In this document: positions 53,841 through 62,878 of the stretch, piece after piece | Layout: each line of letters opens with the position of its first letter | Numbering within the stretch: position 1 is the first letter of the stretch | Assembly (NCBI GenBank): GCA_028716225.1 | Contig: JAQUQE010000006.1 | Coordinates: 1-64,000 of the forward strand | DNA from: Dehalococcoidales bacterium | GTDB lineage: Bacteria > Chloroflexota > Dehalococcoidia > Dehalococcoidales > UBA5760 | Length of the DNA: 64,000 nucleotides | Reading direction: 5' to 3' | Translations under genes and position numbers: made by a program | The notes under the pieces: model-generated | Told to the model about the DNA's origin: nothing | The model's database searches: none | The model's input: the letters and a program-made list of their open reading frames with translations, nothing else

Positions 53841-56262
53841 CCGCCACGGTATCGTCTTCCCTCATCCGCATCAGGGTCACTCCCTGCGTACTCCTGCCCT
53901 GAATGGAAATGCCGCCCTTATCGGGGTCCTTCTCCCTGACCATAGTACGGGTGATAATGCCGTCAGCCGATATGATCATCAGCTGCTGCGAGCGGGAGAC
54001 CAGCTTGGCATCAACAACCTGCCCGGTTTTTTCAACAACCTTAAAGGTCCTTACCCCGCTGCCGGCGCGGTGCTGCCGGGGGTAGTCCCCGATGGGGGTA
54101 AGCTTACCGAAGCCTCTGGTGGTGACTATCAGCAGATAAGCCTCAGTAAAAACGACACCCATACTGACAACACGGTCATCTCCCAGTAGACGGATGCCAC
54201 GCACCCCCCCGCTGGTCCGGGAGCTGGCCCGGAGTTCGGAGGTGGGGAACCTGATTGACTGGCCCTTTCTGGTGACCAGAACGATATCATCCTGGGCACT
54301 GGCCAGATGTGCCGATACCAGCTCGTCTCCTTCTTCCAGATCCATAGCGATAAGCCCGCTGCTGCGCACCTGGGCAAACCTTTCCACTGCCGTCTTTTTC
54401 ACTTCGCCACAACAGGTGGCCATCAGCAGGTAGTCGCCCCGTTTAAAATCAGTCACCGCCACCATCGCGGTCACCCTCTCTCTTTCAACAACGGGAAAGA
54501 GGTTCACCACCGCGGTCCCCTTGCCGGTACGGGAGCTGTCAGGAATCTCGTGGCACTTGAGACTGAAGACCTTACCCCGGTTGGTGAAGAAGAAGAGCCT
54601 GTCATGGGTATCCGCTACCACGAGCAGCCTGACGGCATCTTCCTCCCGGGTCGGGTGAGCCTGAACACCGTGTCCGCCACGGTGCTGCGCCCGGTAGGAT
54701 TGAGCGGGCACCCTCTTGACAAACCCCCGTTTACTCAGGGTTACCACCATGCTCTGGTGAGGGATAAGGTCCTCTTCACTGAATTCGATGACCTCCTGCT
54801 CCTTAATCTCGGTGCGGCGCGGGTCGGCATATTTAGCCTTTAATTCACCCACATCATCCTTAACCAGCATCAGTATCCGCCTTGGATTAGCCAGTAGTTC
54901 TTCCAGGTAAGCGATATTCTTCAACACCTCAGCATACTCATCGAGTATCTTCTGCCGCTCCAGACTGGCCAGGCGGCGCAGCGGCATATCAAGAATAGCC
55001 TGTGCCTGCACCTGGGATAGGCCGAAGTTGGTGATAAGATTCTGGCGAGCCTCTTCAGCCGTCCCCGACTTCCGGATAGTGGCAATCACCGCATCGATAT
55101 TATCCAGGGCAATCTTAAGCCCTTCCAGGATATGGGCCTTCGCCTTAGCCTCCTTCAGTTCAAACCGGGAGCGCCGGGTGATAACCTGACTGCGAAAGTC
55201 GATGTAGTATTGAAGCGCTTCCTTAAGGCTGAGTACCCGAGGCTGACCATCAACCAGTGCCAGCATGTTAATGAAGAAAGCCGACTGCATCGCGGTATGC
55301 TTGTAGAGGGCATTAAGTACCGGCTGCGGCTGGGTATCCCTTCTCAACTCAATAACCAGCCGCATGCCCTGACGGTCTGATTCATCACGGATTTCACTGA
55401 TACCCTTGACCTTTTTATCCTTGACCAGTTGCGCTATCCTTTCCACCAGGGTAGCCTTATATATCTGGTAAGGGAGCTCGGTAACCACTATCTGGCGGTG
55501 CCCGGGCTCCTTAGCATCTTCCACCAGATGGGCCTTTGCCCGAACCATCACCTTACCGTGCCCGGTGGCATAGGCACTCTGAATACCGTCCCGCCCCAGT
55601 ATGATGCCGGCGGTGGGGAAATCCGGCCCCTGGACAAACTGAATCAGTTCGTTAACCGTAGCCTCCGGGTTATCAATGAGGTAGGCAATGGCATCACAGA
55701 CCTCACCCAGATTATGAGGCGGAATGTTAGTCGCCATCCCGACTGCAATACCCGAGCTACCGTTAAGCAGCAGGTTGGGCAGCCGCGCCGGCAGTACCAC
55801 CGGCTCCTTGAGGCTGTTATCAAAGTTGGGCATAAAGTCCACGGTATCTTTATCAATGTCGACCAGCATCTGCTCGGAGATAGCAGCCAGACGCACCTCG
55901 GTATAACGCATCGCCGCCGGCGGGTCATTATCCACGCTACCAAAATTCCCCTGCCCATCAACAAGAGTGCTCCGCATCGAGAAGTCCTGCGCCATACGTA
56001 CCATAGCATCGTAAACAGAGGAATCACCATGGGGATGATACTTACCCAGGACATCACCGACGACACGAGCGCTCTTCTTATAAGGACCGGAATGCTTTAG
56101 TCCCAGACCGTCCATAGCGTAGAGGATACGCCGGTGCACCGGCTTCAGCCCATCCCTCACGTCGGGTAAGGCACGGGAAACGATAACACTCATCGCATAG
56201 TCAAGATAGGCGCTCTTTATCTCTTCTTCTATGTTTATTGCCCTTACTTTACCTACTACCAT
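53821..56262 (-). CDS. gyrA: DNA gyrase subunit A
   Basis: An 813-residue topoisomerase subunit that cuts and rejoins DNA with GyrB. The N-terminal breakage domain has [20 protein letters not shown], the quinolone region [19 protein letters not shown] and the active Tyr in AAMRYTEVR. The C-terminal half is six beta-pinwheel blades; the GyrA box is probably QRRGGHG-like [14 protein letters not shown] 56262 fits better than the TTG at 56271. AAGGGG overlaps the stop of the upstream TPR gene. gyrB is not in the window. Confidence 0.96.
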   Translation of the reverse strand: MVVGKVRAINIEEEIKSAYLDYAMSVIVSRALPDVRDGLKPVHRRILYAMDGLGLKHSGPYKKSARVVGDVLGKYHPHGDSSVYDAMVRMAQDFSMRSTLVDGQGNFGSVDNDPPAAMRYTEVRLAAISEQMLVDIDKDTVDFMPNFDNSLKEPVVLPARLPNLLLNGSSGIAVGMATNIPPHNLGEVCDAIAYLIDNPEATVNELIQFVQGPDFPTAGIILGRDGIQSAYATGHGKVMVRAKAHLVEDAKEPGHRQIVVTELPYQIYKATLVERIAQLVKDKKVKGISEIRDESDRQGMRLVIELRRDTQPQPVLNALYKHTAMQSAFFINMLALVDGQPRVLSLKEALQYYIDFRSQVITRRSRFELKEAKAKAHILEGLKIALDNIDAVIATIRKSGTAEEARQNLITNFGLSQVQAQAILDMPLRRLASLERQKILDEYAEVLKNIAYLEELLANPRRILMLVKDDVGELKAKYADPRRTEIKEQEVIEFSEEDLIPHQSMVVTLSKRGFVKRVPAQSYRAQHRGGHGVQAHPTREEDAVRLLVVADTHDRLFFFTNRGKVFSLKCHEIPDSSRTGKGTAVVNLFPVVERERVTAMVAVTDFKRGDYLLMATCCGEVKKTAVERFAQVRSSGLIAMDLEEGDELVSAHLASAQDDIVLVTRKGQSIRFPTSELRASSRTSGGVRGIRLLGDDRVVSMGVVFTEAYLLIVTTRGFGKLTPIGDYPRQHRAGSGVRTFKVVEKTGQVVDAKLVSRSQQLMIISADGIITRTMVREKDPDKGGISIQGRSTQGVTLMRMREDDTVAAIASFD

Positions 56263-56277
56263 ACTCAGCAAAACCCC

Positions 56278-57072
56278 TTATTCTTCATTATCCTTATCAT
56301 CAAGCTCGGGGGCACTCTCGGGCGGTAGTTCTATTCCCCCCATCGCGATTATACCGTAATAAGACTCTTCATCCGCCTCCTCAGAATCCAGCTCGTGCTT
56401 AACTCTCTCGCTGACATAAGGTCGAGGGCTCTTAAAACCTTTTAGCGGGAAGGAAGGACGATTGGCCTGAGAAGGGTCCTGATATGTCTCCCTGATGATG
56501 ACGGTTACCCGATCCGCCGCCGCGCTGACGATGGCGGCAATATACCGGTTACCCCCTTCGAGCAGCCGGTTAAGCCTCTGCCCATCTTTGGACCTGACCT
56601 GCCCCAGGTACTCACCGCGACTGTTCTCCACCGCCAAACCGGCGCCGTCTATCTTCAGGTAGACCTTATCCCCGGCCACCATCTTCGCCAGAACCTGAGG
56701 CGGCCCCAGGCGGGAAAGGCTGACCACTCCGGCCTTGCCGGTTTCCTCAATAAAGTGATACGGCTCGACATAGGGACCATCATTCGGGGTGCCGTCGACC
56801 TCGTCCAAATTGGATAACCGGTTAAGGTTCTTCTGGGCAATGGTATTATAAGGATCAAGCTCAATAGCCCGGCTGTAGGCCTCCCGGGCGTGAGAAAACT
56901 CCCCCAGCTCCGTATAGGCCCTGCCCAGCCGATTATAAGCGCTGACATCACCGGGGAAACCCTCTATCAGGTTCCGGTTCGCCGTCACCGCCTCCCGCCA
57001 CCGGCCCTGCATCGCCAGATCGATCGCCTGTTTACTATACTGCTGTCTTAGTCCGGCTGATTCTTCTCCCAT
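56278..57072 (-). CDS. TPR-repeat protein with TRAM/OB-like C-terminal part
   Basis: A 264-residue cytosolic protein. Residues about 10-90 are two to three TPR units (AIDLAMQGRWREAVTANRNL, SAYNRLGRAYTELGEFSHAR, YSRAIELDPYNTIAQKN). The middle (about 105-185) is strand-rich and contains a LAKMVAGDKVYLKIDGAG stretch. The C-terminal 70 residues are acidic. No enzyme motif is visible; it may be an adaptor. It is encoded 6 bases before gyrA and may be co-transcribed with it. Confidence 0.8.
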   Translation of the reverse strand: MGEESAGLRQQYSKQAIDLAMQGRWREAVTANRNLIEGFPGDVSAYNRLGRAYTELGEFSHAREAYSRAIELDPYNTIAQKNLNRLSNLDEVDGTPNDGPYVEPYHFIEETGKAGVVSLSRLGPPQVLAKMVAGDKVYLKIDGAGLAVENSRGEYLGQVRSKDGQRLNRLLEGGNRYIAAIVSAAADRVTVIIRETYQDPSQANRPSFPLKGFKSPRPYVSERVKHELDSEEADEESYYGIIAMGGIELPPESAPELDDKDNEE

Positions 57073-57116
57073 ACAATACCATCTCCGCAGCCATTACCGA
57101 TTCTATCCGCTCCGGC

Positions 57117-58337
57117 CTAGTCCTGAACCTCCAGCTCAAACGCCCGGTGTAAGGCACACACTGCCTTTTTGACCTCAGCCTCATCGACAATACAGGTTAT
57201 CCTTATCTCCGAAGTAGTAATCATATGAATATTAATGCCTTCCTCACTGAGCACCTGAAACATCTTCGCCGCGTAGCCCGGCGTATTCTGCATCCCGGTA
57301 CCGACGATGCTTACCTTACCCAGGCTGGTCTTACTGATACACTGCTTGGCCTCAATCGATCCGGCTACGGGCTCTATAACACGCATTGCCTCCGCCAGAT
57401 CACCCTTAGCAACGGTGAAGGTCAAATCGGTGATATTATCAATGCTGGCGTTCTGCACAATGGTATCAACGCTGATACCAGCCTCGGCTAACGGACGGAA
57501 GATAGACGAGGCGATACCCGGCCGATCCGAAACTCCGACAACAGTTATTTTCGCCACATCAAGATCGTGTGCGACTCCCCTCACCTTATTTCGAACTTCC
57601 ATAGACGCTCCTCCATGAATTAATGTTCCCGGCTCTCGCGAGAAGCTGGAGGCCACCAGAATAGGGATACCGTATAGCTCCCCCAGCTCAACCGCCCTGG
57701 GATGCATGACCCTGCTTCCGTAGGTCGCCAACTCCAGCATTTCATCATAGCCAATCTCAGCCAGCGGACGGGCCTGGGGGACCAGCCGCGGGTCGGCAGT
57801 ATAGACGCCGTCAACATCGGTGTATATCTGGCACCCTCCCGCCCCCAGACTGGCCGCCAGGGCTACCGCAGTGGTATCGGAGCCGCCCCTGCCCAGAGTA
57901 GTCACATCCATCTCATCGGTAACGCCCTGAAACCCGGCCACGATAACGATATTCCCCTTCTCCAGTTCGCTGACCACTCTCCGCGCCTCAATCTTAAGGA
58001 TTCGCGCCCGGCTATAAACAGAGTCGGTTCTTATCCCGGCCTGAGCGCCGCTCAAGCTGATCGCCTGGTACCCAATCTCCTTCAAGGCCATCGCCAGCAG
58101 TGTGCTGGAAACAAGCTCACCGGTGGAGAGCAAGGTATCAAACTCCCTCACATCAGGACGGGTGGCAACCTGATAGGCCAGCTCGATGAGGTCATCAGTA
58201 GTATCTCCCATTGCCGAGACGACTACTACCACCTGGTTGCCCTCATCCCTGGTGGTAGCTATACGCCGGGCAACGTTCTTAATCCGCCCGGCATCGGCTA
58301 CCGACGAACCACCATACTTCTGCACAACTAATGCCAT
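57117..58337 (-). CDS. lysC: aspartate kinase
   Basis: A 406-residue enzyme that phosphorylates aspartate for lysine, methionine and threonine synthesis. The N-terminal motif LVVQKYGGSSVADAGRIKNVA, then GRGGSDTTAVALAASLGA and TDVDGVYTADPRLV mark the kinase domain (about 1-240). Two ACT domains follow, opening with TVVGVSDRPGIASSIFRPLA and VSIVGTGMQNTPGYAAKMFQ, the usual site of lysine or threonine feedback. ATG 58337 has AGAGGT about 10 bases upstream. It is followed by the TPR gene. Confidence 0.95.
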   Translation of the reverse strand: MALVVQKYGGSSVADAGRIKNVARRIATTRDEGNQVVVVVSAMGDTTDDLIELAYQVATRPDVREFDTLLSTGELVSSTLLAMALKEIGYQAISLSGAQAGIRTDSVYSRARILKIEARRVVSELEKGNIVIVAGFQGVTDEMDVTTLGRGGSDTTAVALAASLGAGGCQIYTDVDGVYTADPRLVPQARPLAEIGYDEMLELATYGSRVMHPRAVELGELYGIPILVASSFSREPGTLIHGGASMEVRNKVRGVAHDLDVAKITVVGVSDRPGIASSIFRPLAEAGISVDTIVQNASIDNITDLTFTVAKGDLAEAMRVIEPVAGSIEAKQCISKTSLGKVSIVGTGMQNTPGYAAKMFQVLSEEGINIHMITTSEIRITCIVDEAEVKKAVCALHRAFELEVQD

Positions 58338-58379
58338 CTGGTCTTTAACCTCTATCAAATTTATCCGGCCGGCTGATAG

Positions 58380-59582
58380 TTACGACACACCGGACTGAAT
58401 ACCTATTAACCTGCCCATAATATTATAACCGGGGTCAAGAAACAAGCCCGTTTTTGCTGCCTCAACCTCGGTAAGACGCCCGGCCCCGCCGGCACTCAAC
58501 CCCATACCCCAGAGAATAAAGGGGACCGGCTCCGGGGTATGAGTGCGTAACTCGACAGGGGTGGGGTGGTCGGGCGTAACCAACACCCGGAGCGGTTCTC
58601 CCCGCCAGGAGCGTAGTTGAGCGGCCACCTCTGCGTCCACTCGCTGTATAGCGGCCACCTTATCATCAACTGAACCGGTATGACCAGCCTCATCCGGGGC
58701 CTCAATATGAACAACCACCAAGTCATATTGGTCAAGGGCGGCCAGGGCACCGGCCCCCTGAGCACCAAAATCGGTATCCATACCGTCGGTCACCCCGGCG
58801 ATATCGAGTACTCCCATGCCCATCACCCGTGCCATCCCCTGAATAACGTCGACCCCCGATGTTACCGCGGCGCTTAAGCCGTAGACCTGCCGGAAAGCAG
58901 GAATATCGGGAACCCTGCGGCTGCCCCAGAAGAGCCATATCATACTGGCCGGAAGGCTGCCCCGAGACCTCCGCTTGACATTCACCGGGTGGTCACGGAG
59001 TATTGCCTCCGAACGCTGCATCAGATCCCGCAATAGCCAGCTCCCCGGACCTTTGGGCAGAAACTCTTTAATCAACCTGTCCGGGATATTGTGTGGCGGT
59101 GTACAGGAGGCCTCCAGGGTATCCTCCCGCCCCTTAACCCTGCAGATATGCCGGTAGCCAATTCCAGGATAGAAGTGAACACCCCCGCTACCGAGTTCTT
59201 CCTCCAGGGTAGCGATAAGCTCCCCGGCCTCGCTGCTGCTGATATGACCGGCGCTGTAGTCCCGCATCCTGCCGTCGTGTACCGCCACGAGATTACACCG
59301 GAAGACGACCTCGTCCTCATCGATAGTAACGCCCATATTCCTCGCCTCAATGGCGGCCCTGCCAATCCGGTACCGTCCCGGGTCATAGCCGAGCAGCGAC
59401 ATACAGGCACAGGCACTGTCAGGCTCCATCCCCGCCGGAACGGTACGGACAAGCCCCACGGTACCCTCCTGCGCCATCGCATCCAGATTTGGCGTATGCG
59501 CCAGCTCCAGAGAGGTCTTACCTCCCCGCTCCGCAAGCGGCCAGCCAGCCGCACCATCAATTATCAGAACGCAGTATTTCAA
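58380..59582 (-). CDS. apgM: archaeal-type cofactor-independent phosphoglycerate mutase
   Basis: A 400-residue ApgM, which interconverts 3- and 2-phosphoglycerate using two metal ions. Marks are VLIIDGAAGWPLAERGGKTSLELA, the active-site GMEPDSACACMSLLGYDP, VHIEAPDEAGHTGSVDDK and LVTPDHPTPVE. I place the start at TTG 59582 (LKYCVLIIDG), behind GGGGG, because the TATAAT box at 59604-59609 would leave a leader too short for the GTG at 59603. The aspartate kinase gene follows after 42 bases. Confidence 0.92.
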   Translation of the reverse strand: MKYCVLIIDGAAGWPLAERGGKTSLELAHTPNLDAMAQEGTVGLVRTVPAGMEPDSACACMSLLGYDPGRYRIGRAAIEARNMGVTIDEDEVVFRCNLVAVHDGRMRDYSAGHISSSEAGELIATLEEELGSGGVHFYPGIGYRHICRVKGREDTLEASCTPPHNIPDRLIKEFLPKGPGSWLLRDLMQRSEAILRDHPVNVKRRSRGSLPASMIWLFWGSRRVPDIPAFRQVYGLSAAVTSGVDVIQGMARVMGMGVLDIAGVTDGMDTDFGAQGAGALAALDQYDLVVVHIEAPDEAGHTGSVDDKVAAIQRVDAEVAAQLRSWRGEPLRVLVTPDHPTPVELRTHTPEPVPFILWGMGLSAGGAGRLTEVEAAKTGLFLDPGYNIMGRLIGIQSGVS

Positions 59583-59603
59583 AATCGCCCCCGGTGAGGA
59601 CAC

Positions 59604-59633
59604 ATTATATTCCAAAAGTCCGAGACAGCCCAA
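59604..59633 (-). promoter_or_regulatory. promoter of apgM
   Basis: Read leftward: TTGGGC (59628-59633), 18 bases, TATAAT (59604-59609), 21 bases before the preferred TTG start. Confidence 0.55.
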
Positions 59634-59667
59634 ATCACACTCCGGCACTCTTCCGGAAAGGTTATTG

Positions 59668-59697
59668 TTGCCGAAACCGGTCGATTCTGTCTATAAT
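59668..59697 (+). promoter_or_regulatory. promoter of tRNA-Pro
   Basis: TTGCCG (59668-59673), 18 bases, TATAAT (59692-59697), 8 bases before the tRNA. Confidence 0.6.
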
Positions 59698-59705
59698 ACC
59701 AGTGC

Positions 59706-59781
59706 CGGGGTGTAGCGCAGATGGCAGCGCGCAGCGTTCGGGACGCTGAGGTCGGAGGTTCAAGTCCTCTCACCCCGACCA
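59706..59781 (+). tRNA. tRNA-Pro (anticodon CGG)
   Basis: Acceptor stem CGGGGTG (59706-59712) pairs with CACCCCG (59771-59777), then A and an encoded CCA (59779-59781). The anticodon arm CAGCG-TTCGGGA-CGCTG gives anticodon CGG, and the T arm is GGAGG-TTCAAGT-CCTCT. Its 3' half is duplicated at 62815, marking this tRNA as an integration site. Confidence 0.95.
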
Positions 59782-59807
59782 TCACCCGAACCGGCTACCC
59801 CCTTTTT
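59744..59807 (+). repeat. left copy of island direct repeat (attL-like)
   Basis: A 64-bp segment from the 3' side of the tRNA-Pro anticodon stem to about 26 bases past the CCA. It matches 62815-62878 with five mismatches, offset 3071 bases. This copy keeps the paired T and acceptor stems. Confidence 0.85.
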
Positions 59808-59830
59808 GGCTTTTCTTTTCCACTAAATAA

Positions 59831-59871
59831 GAACTGCCCCTCTGAAAGTCAGATGTTTCCAGGGCAGCTCC
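59831..59871 (-). terminator. hairpin after the island UspA gene
   Basis: GAGCTGCCC and GGGCAGTTC (read leftward) can pair across a loop of about 22 bases, followed by TTATTTAG. It lies 63 bases past the UspA stop. The long loop lowers confidence. Confidence 0.4.
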
Positions 59872-59933
59872 TACAGTTATTATACCGCAAAGTCAATACT
59901 GGGTACAGCTATGAATGCTGCTTTTTTCTCCGC

Positions 59934-60410
59934 TCAACTCATCGACGACATTCGGCAACTGCGTGGCGCCGCCATAAGCACGGGGGTAATGGAGTGGCGT
60001 AGAACTCTATCGGCTACACTACCGAGGGCCCAACGGGTGATCCCCGACCTTCCGTGTGTGCTCATGATAATCAGGTCCACCCCGTTTTTCTCGGCATAGC
60101 TCACTATCTCTTCGGCGGGCATTCCGTGGACCACGGCAGTCTTGACAATCAGGCCATCCTGCTTCATTTTCTCGGCCACCTTGGTCAGATAGTCCTTGCC
60201 ATAGGCCTCTTCTTTCACCTCTCCCTGGTGGAGTTCTTCTTCCGTAAGACCGACGTGCCGGTAGTGCATTTCGCCTTTATGGTAGGGCTCGACGACATAC
60301 AGCAAGACGACTTCGGGGTTTTGACACCCCTTAGCCACTGCCCTCAGGTGCCCCAGAGTGCACTCTGAGAATTCTGAACCATCCAACGGGGCTAGTATTT
60401 TTCTGTACAT
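59934..60410 (-). CDS. UspA universal stress protein, single domain
   Basis: A 158-residue UspA protein. The opening KILAPLDGSEFSE and the nucleotide-binding end STHGRSGITRWALGSVADRV are conserved, including the G-x2-G-x9-G(S) pattern. It is closest by eye to the first domain of the tandem protein at 1898-2785, so it could be a separate acquisition or an old paralogue. A GGAGGG lies 4 to 5 bases before ATG 60410. It is the first gene inside the tRNA-Pro island. Confidence 0.9.
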   Translation of the reverse strand: MYRKILAPLDGSEFSECTLGHLRAVAKGCQNPEVVLLYVVEPYHKGEMHYRHVGLTEEELHQGEVKEEAYGKDYLTKVAEKMKQDGLIVKTAVVHGMPAEEIVSYAEKNGVDLIIMSTHGRSGITRWALGSVADRVLRHSITPVLMAAPRSCRMSSMS

Positions 60411-60586
60411 TTTCCCTCCTTGATATTCCTAATTTTAGTATGTTTAGAGCGTCACCGCCGACCTGCCCCCGGTAGTGATACTAATTCTTAGGTCATTGCC
60501 GCGCCGGAATAGTTTCAGGAGATATAACCAGCGGGACCTCAATCATATTTATAATGCCAATCAAACATAGATGTCAATACACAAGG

Positions 60587-61129
60587 CTAACCTGCCCTTT
60601 TTTGCGAGATTATTACTCTTATTAACCCCTGCATTATGTTTAGGGCAGGTACTTGCTGCCGATACTCAAGGTAATCGTCGCCAAACTTCTTAATGAGCGC
60701 CTCCTCCTCTTTCCTTTGTACGACTGTATAGAGAAGTATTACCACAACGTAGGCAACTATACACGCAATGGACAGCCTCCAGAGCATAAGCCCGAAACAA
60801 AGCATGAATACCGCTAGTGCCATCGGGTGTCTTATGTATCGGTATATCCCCGAGGTCACCATGCGGTCAATCTCTAGATGACGGCCTTTTTCTGGAGCTC
60901 CTCTTGCCCTCAGTGCAGTCAATGCGAATAAGTAGGTGGAGACGCTGACCAAAACAATACTAAGCCCGGCTATCTGCAGCACTCCCGTGTTAGCAAGCAT
61001 TCTATGAAATACTCCACCGAAGATCACTTCGGAAACTGGGAGGAAACTAAAGAGTAATGTGCCGAAAAAGACGGACAGGCTCAGGTGACCGTAGAGTTCA
61101 GAAGCTTTTTCCCTCTCTCGGATTGTCAT
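60587..61129 (-). CDS. isoprenylcysteine methyltransferase-like membrane methyltransferase
   Basis: A 180-residue membrane protein with about four hydrophobic helices and the ICMT/PEMT signature: MVTSGIYRYIRHPMALAVF followed later by RKEEEALIKKFGDDYLEYRQ. These residues form the cofactor-side site in relatives that use SAM. Bacterial members methylate unknown small or lipid substrates. The 176-base gap to the UspA start is AT-rich without a gene. It belongs to the tRNA-Pro island. Confidence 0.82.
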   Translation of the reverse strand: MTIREREKASELYGHLSLSVFFGTLLFSFLPVSEVIFGGVFHRMLANTGVLQIAGLSIVLVSVSTYLFALTALRARGAPEKGRHLEIDRMVTSGIYRYIRHPMALAVFMLCFGLMLWRLSIACIVAYVVVILLYTVVQRKEEEALIKKFGDDYLEYRQQVPALNIMQGLIRVIISQKRAG

Positions 61130-61448
61130 TACAATATTCCATACCGTCAGTGAACCAAAGACGATAAGCCCTGATAAGTCAGTCAGAATATCTCTATACC
61201 CCTCTTCCAGGGCAACCCCCTGCCCCCTGTATCTGTCTCAAGGAATGATATGTGCTACCCAAATTATAACAAAATAATAGCCTGCCCTTTTTCTAACTCA
61301 GCAAGTAGGGGCATATCTCTACAGTATCGTCGGGTTGCGTTGCCTTCGTATTTAGGTAGGGTAGAGTGTTGACAAAGTGTTACTCGCAAATTAAAATCTA
61401 TCCCTAACAACGTCCAGAGTCGTGCGATTTCCCACCCGGAGGACATTC
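61130..61448. other. intergenic region of the island
   Basis: No convincing gene. A 60-codon frame on the minus strand (61264-61446) has no ribosome site and covers the promoter at 61369. An AT-rich tract lies at about 61259-61300. Confidence 0.5.
61369..61397 (+). promoter_or_regulatory. consensus-like promoter of the DUF6512-like gene
   Basis: TTGACA (61369-61374), 17 bases, TAAAAT (61392-61397). The start codon is 51 bases further on. Confidence 0.7.
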
Positions 61449-62003
61449 TTGGAAGAGAACTGTACAGTAAACAGAAAAAGAGACCTACGGAAATGGGAAC
61501 TTATCGGTATTGCTGTTGTTGCGAGCCTGGGTGCGATGTTTCATTTTGTTTTCGAATGGTCTGGTGGACTACCGCCTGTCGGTGCCATTGCCCCCGTTAA
61601 TGAGAGTGTATTTGAGCACCTTAAGATGACTTACTGGCCAGCCTTGTTTTATGCCGCGATTGAATATCGGCATATCAAAGAATACACAAAGAATTTCGTG
61701 GCTGCCAAAACCGCCAGTCTCTATATAATGCCACTGACTATCATTGCTGGTTTCTATGCATACACAACCATTACTGGTACCGAAAGCCTGATAGCTGACA
61801 TCTCACTATTCATTGGGGCAGTAGCCCTCGGCCAATTCGCAAGCTACAAGATAATGATTAAAAAGCCCTTATCGTCAGCACTTTACAGAGCAGCTATGGT
61901 AGGCTTAATCTCACTGGGCATAATCTATGCGGTTTTCACTTTCTATCCGCCTCATTTACCTATGTTTATGGACTCGACAACCGGGACATATGGCATACAT
62001 TAA
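61449..62003 (+). CDS. DUF6512-like membrane protein
   Basis: A 184-residue membrane protein with about five hydrophobic helices. The segment LGAMFHFVFEWSGGLPPVGA and the following PVNESVFEHLKMTYWPALFY match DUF6512, a family of unknown function found in bacteria and archaea. I start at TTG 61449 because GGAGG lies 7 bases before it; an upstream GTG has no such site. It is transcribed from a clear promoter and is part of the AT-rich right side of the island. Confidence 0.72.
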   Translation: MEENCTVNRKRDLRKWELIGIAVVASLGAMFHFVFEWSGGLPPVGAIAPVNESVFEHLKMTYWPALFYAAIEYRHIKEYTKNFVAAKTASLYIMPLTIIAGFYAYTTITGTESLIADISLFIGAVALGQFASYKIMIKKPLSSALYRAAMVGLISLGIIYAVFTFYPPHLPMFMDSTTGTYGIH

Positions 62004-62048
62004 TAAATAGCAAATAAAGACCGAAGCAAACGGCAGTTCGTCTCTAAA

Positions 62049-62077
62049 TTGACAGGCGTTAATTCCGGGAGTATACT
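62049..62077 (+). promoter_or_regulatory. consensus-like promoter with long leader
   Basis: TTGACA (62049-62054), 17 bases, TATACT (62072-62077). The next start codon is 62221, so the leader would be about 135 bases; it contains a GGCG/CGCC-type hairpin near 62115-62137. Confidence 0.65.
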
Positions 62078-62220
62078 CCACCCATATAGAATGTCGGGGC
62101 AGATTGGTACGTTGGCGCGGGCGTTTACCGCCGCCTTTAAGTAGGCACTCGGATTACGGACAGCCAGTGAAACCGCTCTCGAATGGTCGGTTTTATGCTT
62201 ATATAAGGAGTAGGAGAACT

Positions 62221-62604
62221 TTGAGTAATATAACAACATCTTCTGAATATGCAGGTCAGAATACTTCTGGAACGGGTAAGTCCGCGATATTACCCCCTGA
62301 ACTCAAAGGGTGGAACTGGGGTGCATTTTGGCTAACCTGGATTTGGGGAATAAGAAATAAGACTTGGATTGCTTTTCTCGCATTCATACCCTTCTTTGGT
62401 TTTGTCTGGGCATTTTTCCTAGGAGCAAAGGGCAACAAGTGGGCATGGCAAAATGAGAAATGGGAAACCATTGAAGAGTATAAGCAGTCACAGCACAGAT
62501 GGGCAAAATGGGGCTTAATAATATTCATTATCTCTATATCCATATCTATAGGTGTAGGGGCTTGGGCCTTCTTCATGCCATACCTATGGCTTAGTTCATT
62601 CTAG
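62221..62604 (+). CDS. small membrane protein with KGWNWGAFWLTWIWG motif
   Basis: A 127-residue protein with a soluble N-terminal 25 residues, two close hydrophobic segments (GAFWLTWIWG through FVWAFFLGAKG) and one near the C terminus (WGLIIFIISISISIGVGA). The conserved core P-x-L-K-G-W-N-W-G-A-F-x-L-T-W-I-W-G and KGNKWAWQNEKWE is common to a widespread uncharacterised bacterial family. The start is TTG 62221 with AGGAG 5 bases before it; a longer frame from 62104 would cover the leader. It is the last gene of the island. Confidence 0.72.
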   Translation: MSNITTSSEYAGQNTSGTGKSAILPPELKGWNWGAFWLTWIWGIRNKTWIAFLAFIPFFGFVWAFFLGAKGNKWAWQNEKWETIEEYKQSQHRWAKWGLIIFIISISISIGVGAWAFFMPYLWLSSF

Positions 62605-62814
62605 TGCCAGGGCTTCTCAGTTAATGTCAGGCTGACTACGTAAAAGCTAGTTGCATTGGCAAACACAAATATCAAAGGTGATATGTTCTTAAATAAATAG
62701 GCATAATTTTCTTTGTGAGCTGTTGACAGGCTGGAGCACTGTAAGCCAGATTCTGAAAACTTGGTGCTACCTTGATTGGGTCATGTACCTACGGACTTCT
62801 CTTGTTAAGAAATC

Positions 62815-62878
62815 CGCTGAGGTCGGAGGTTCAAGTCCGTTCATCCCGACCATCACCCGAACCGGCTATCCCCTTCTT
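62815..62878 (+). repeat. right copy of island direct repeat (attR-like, decayed tRNA 3' half)
   Basis: Matches 59744-59807 with five differences. Three fall in the T arm and acceptor strand, so this copy can no longer fold as a tRNA half, as expected for the displaced end. The mazG stop lies inside it. Confidence 0.85.

Larger units (their letters stand above)
59782..62878. mobile_element. small genomic island in tRNA-Pro, no recombinase
   Basis: About 3.1 kb between the direct repeats. It carries a UspA gene, an ICMT-like methyltransferase gene and two small membrane-protein genes. The right two-thirds is visibly more AT-rich than the rest of the window. No integrase or transposase is inside, so it is either a decayed element or one moved by an enzyme encoded elsewhere. 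The repeat geometry, with an intact tRNA at the left and a decayed 3' half at the right, is the standard outcome of tyrosine-recombinase insertion. Confidence 0.7.

Noticed and set aside
61264-61446. 60-codon minus-strand frame in the island
   Set aside because: No ribosome site, no recognisable content, and it covers a consensus-like promoter of the opposite strand.
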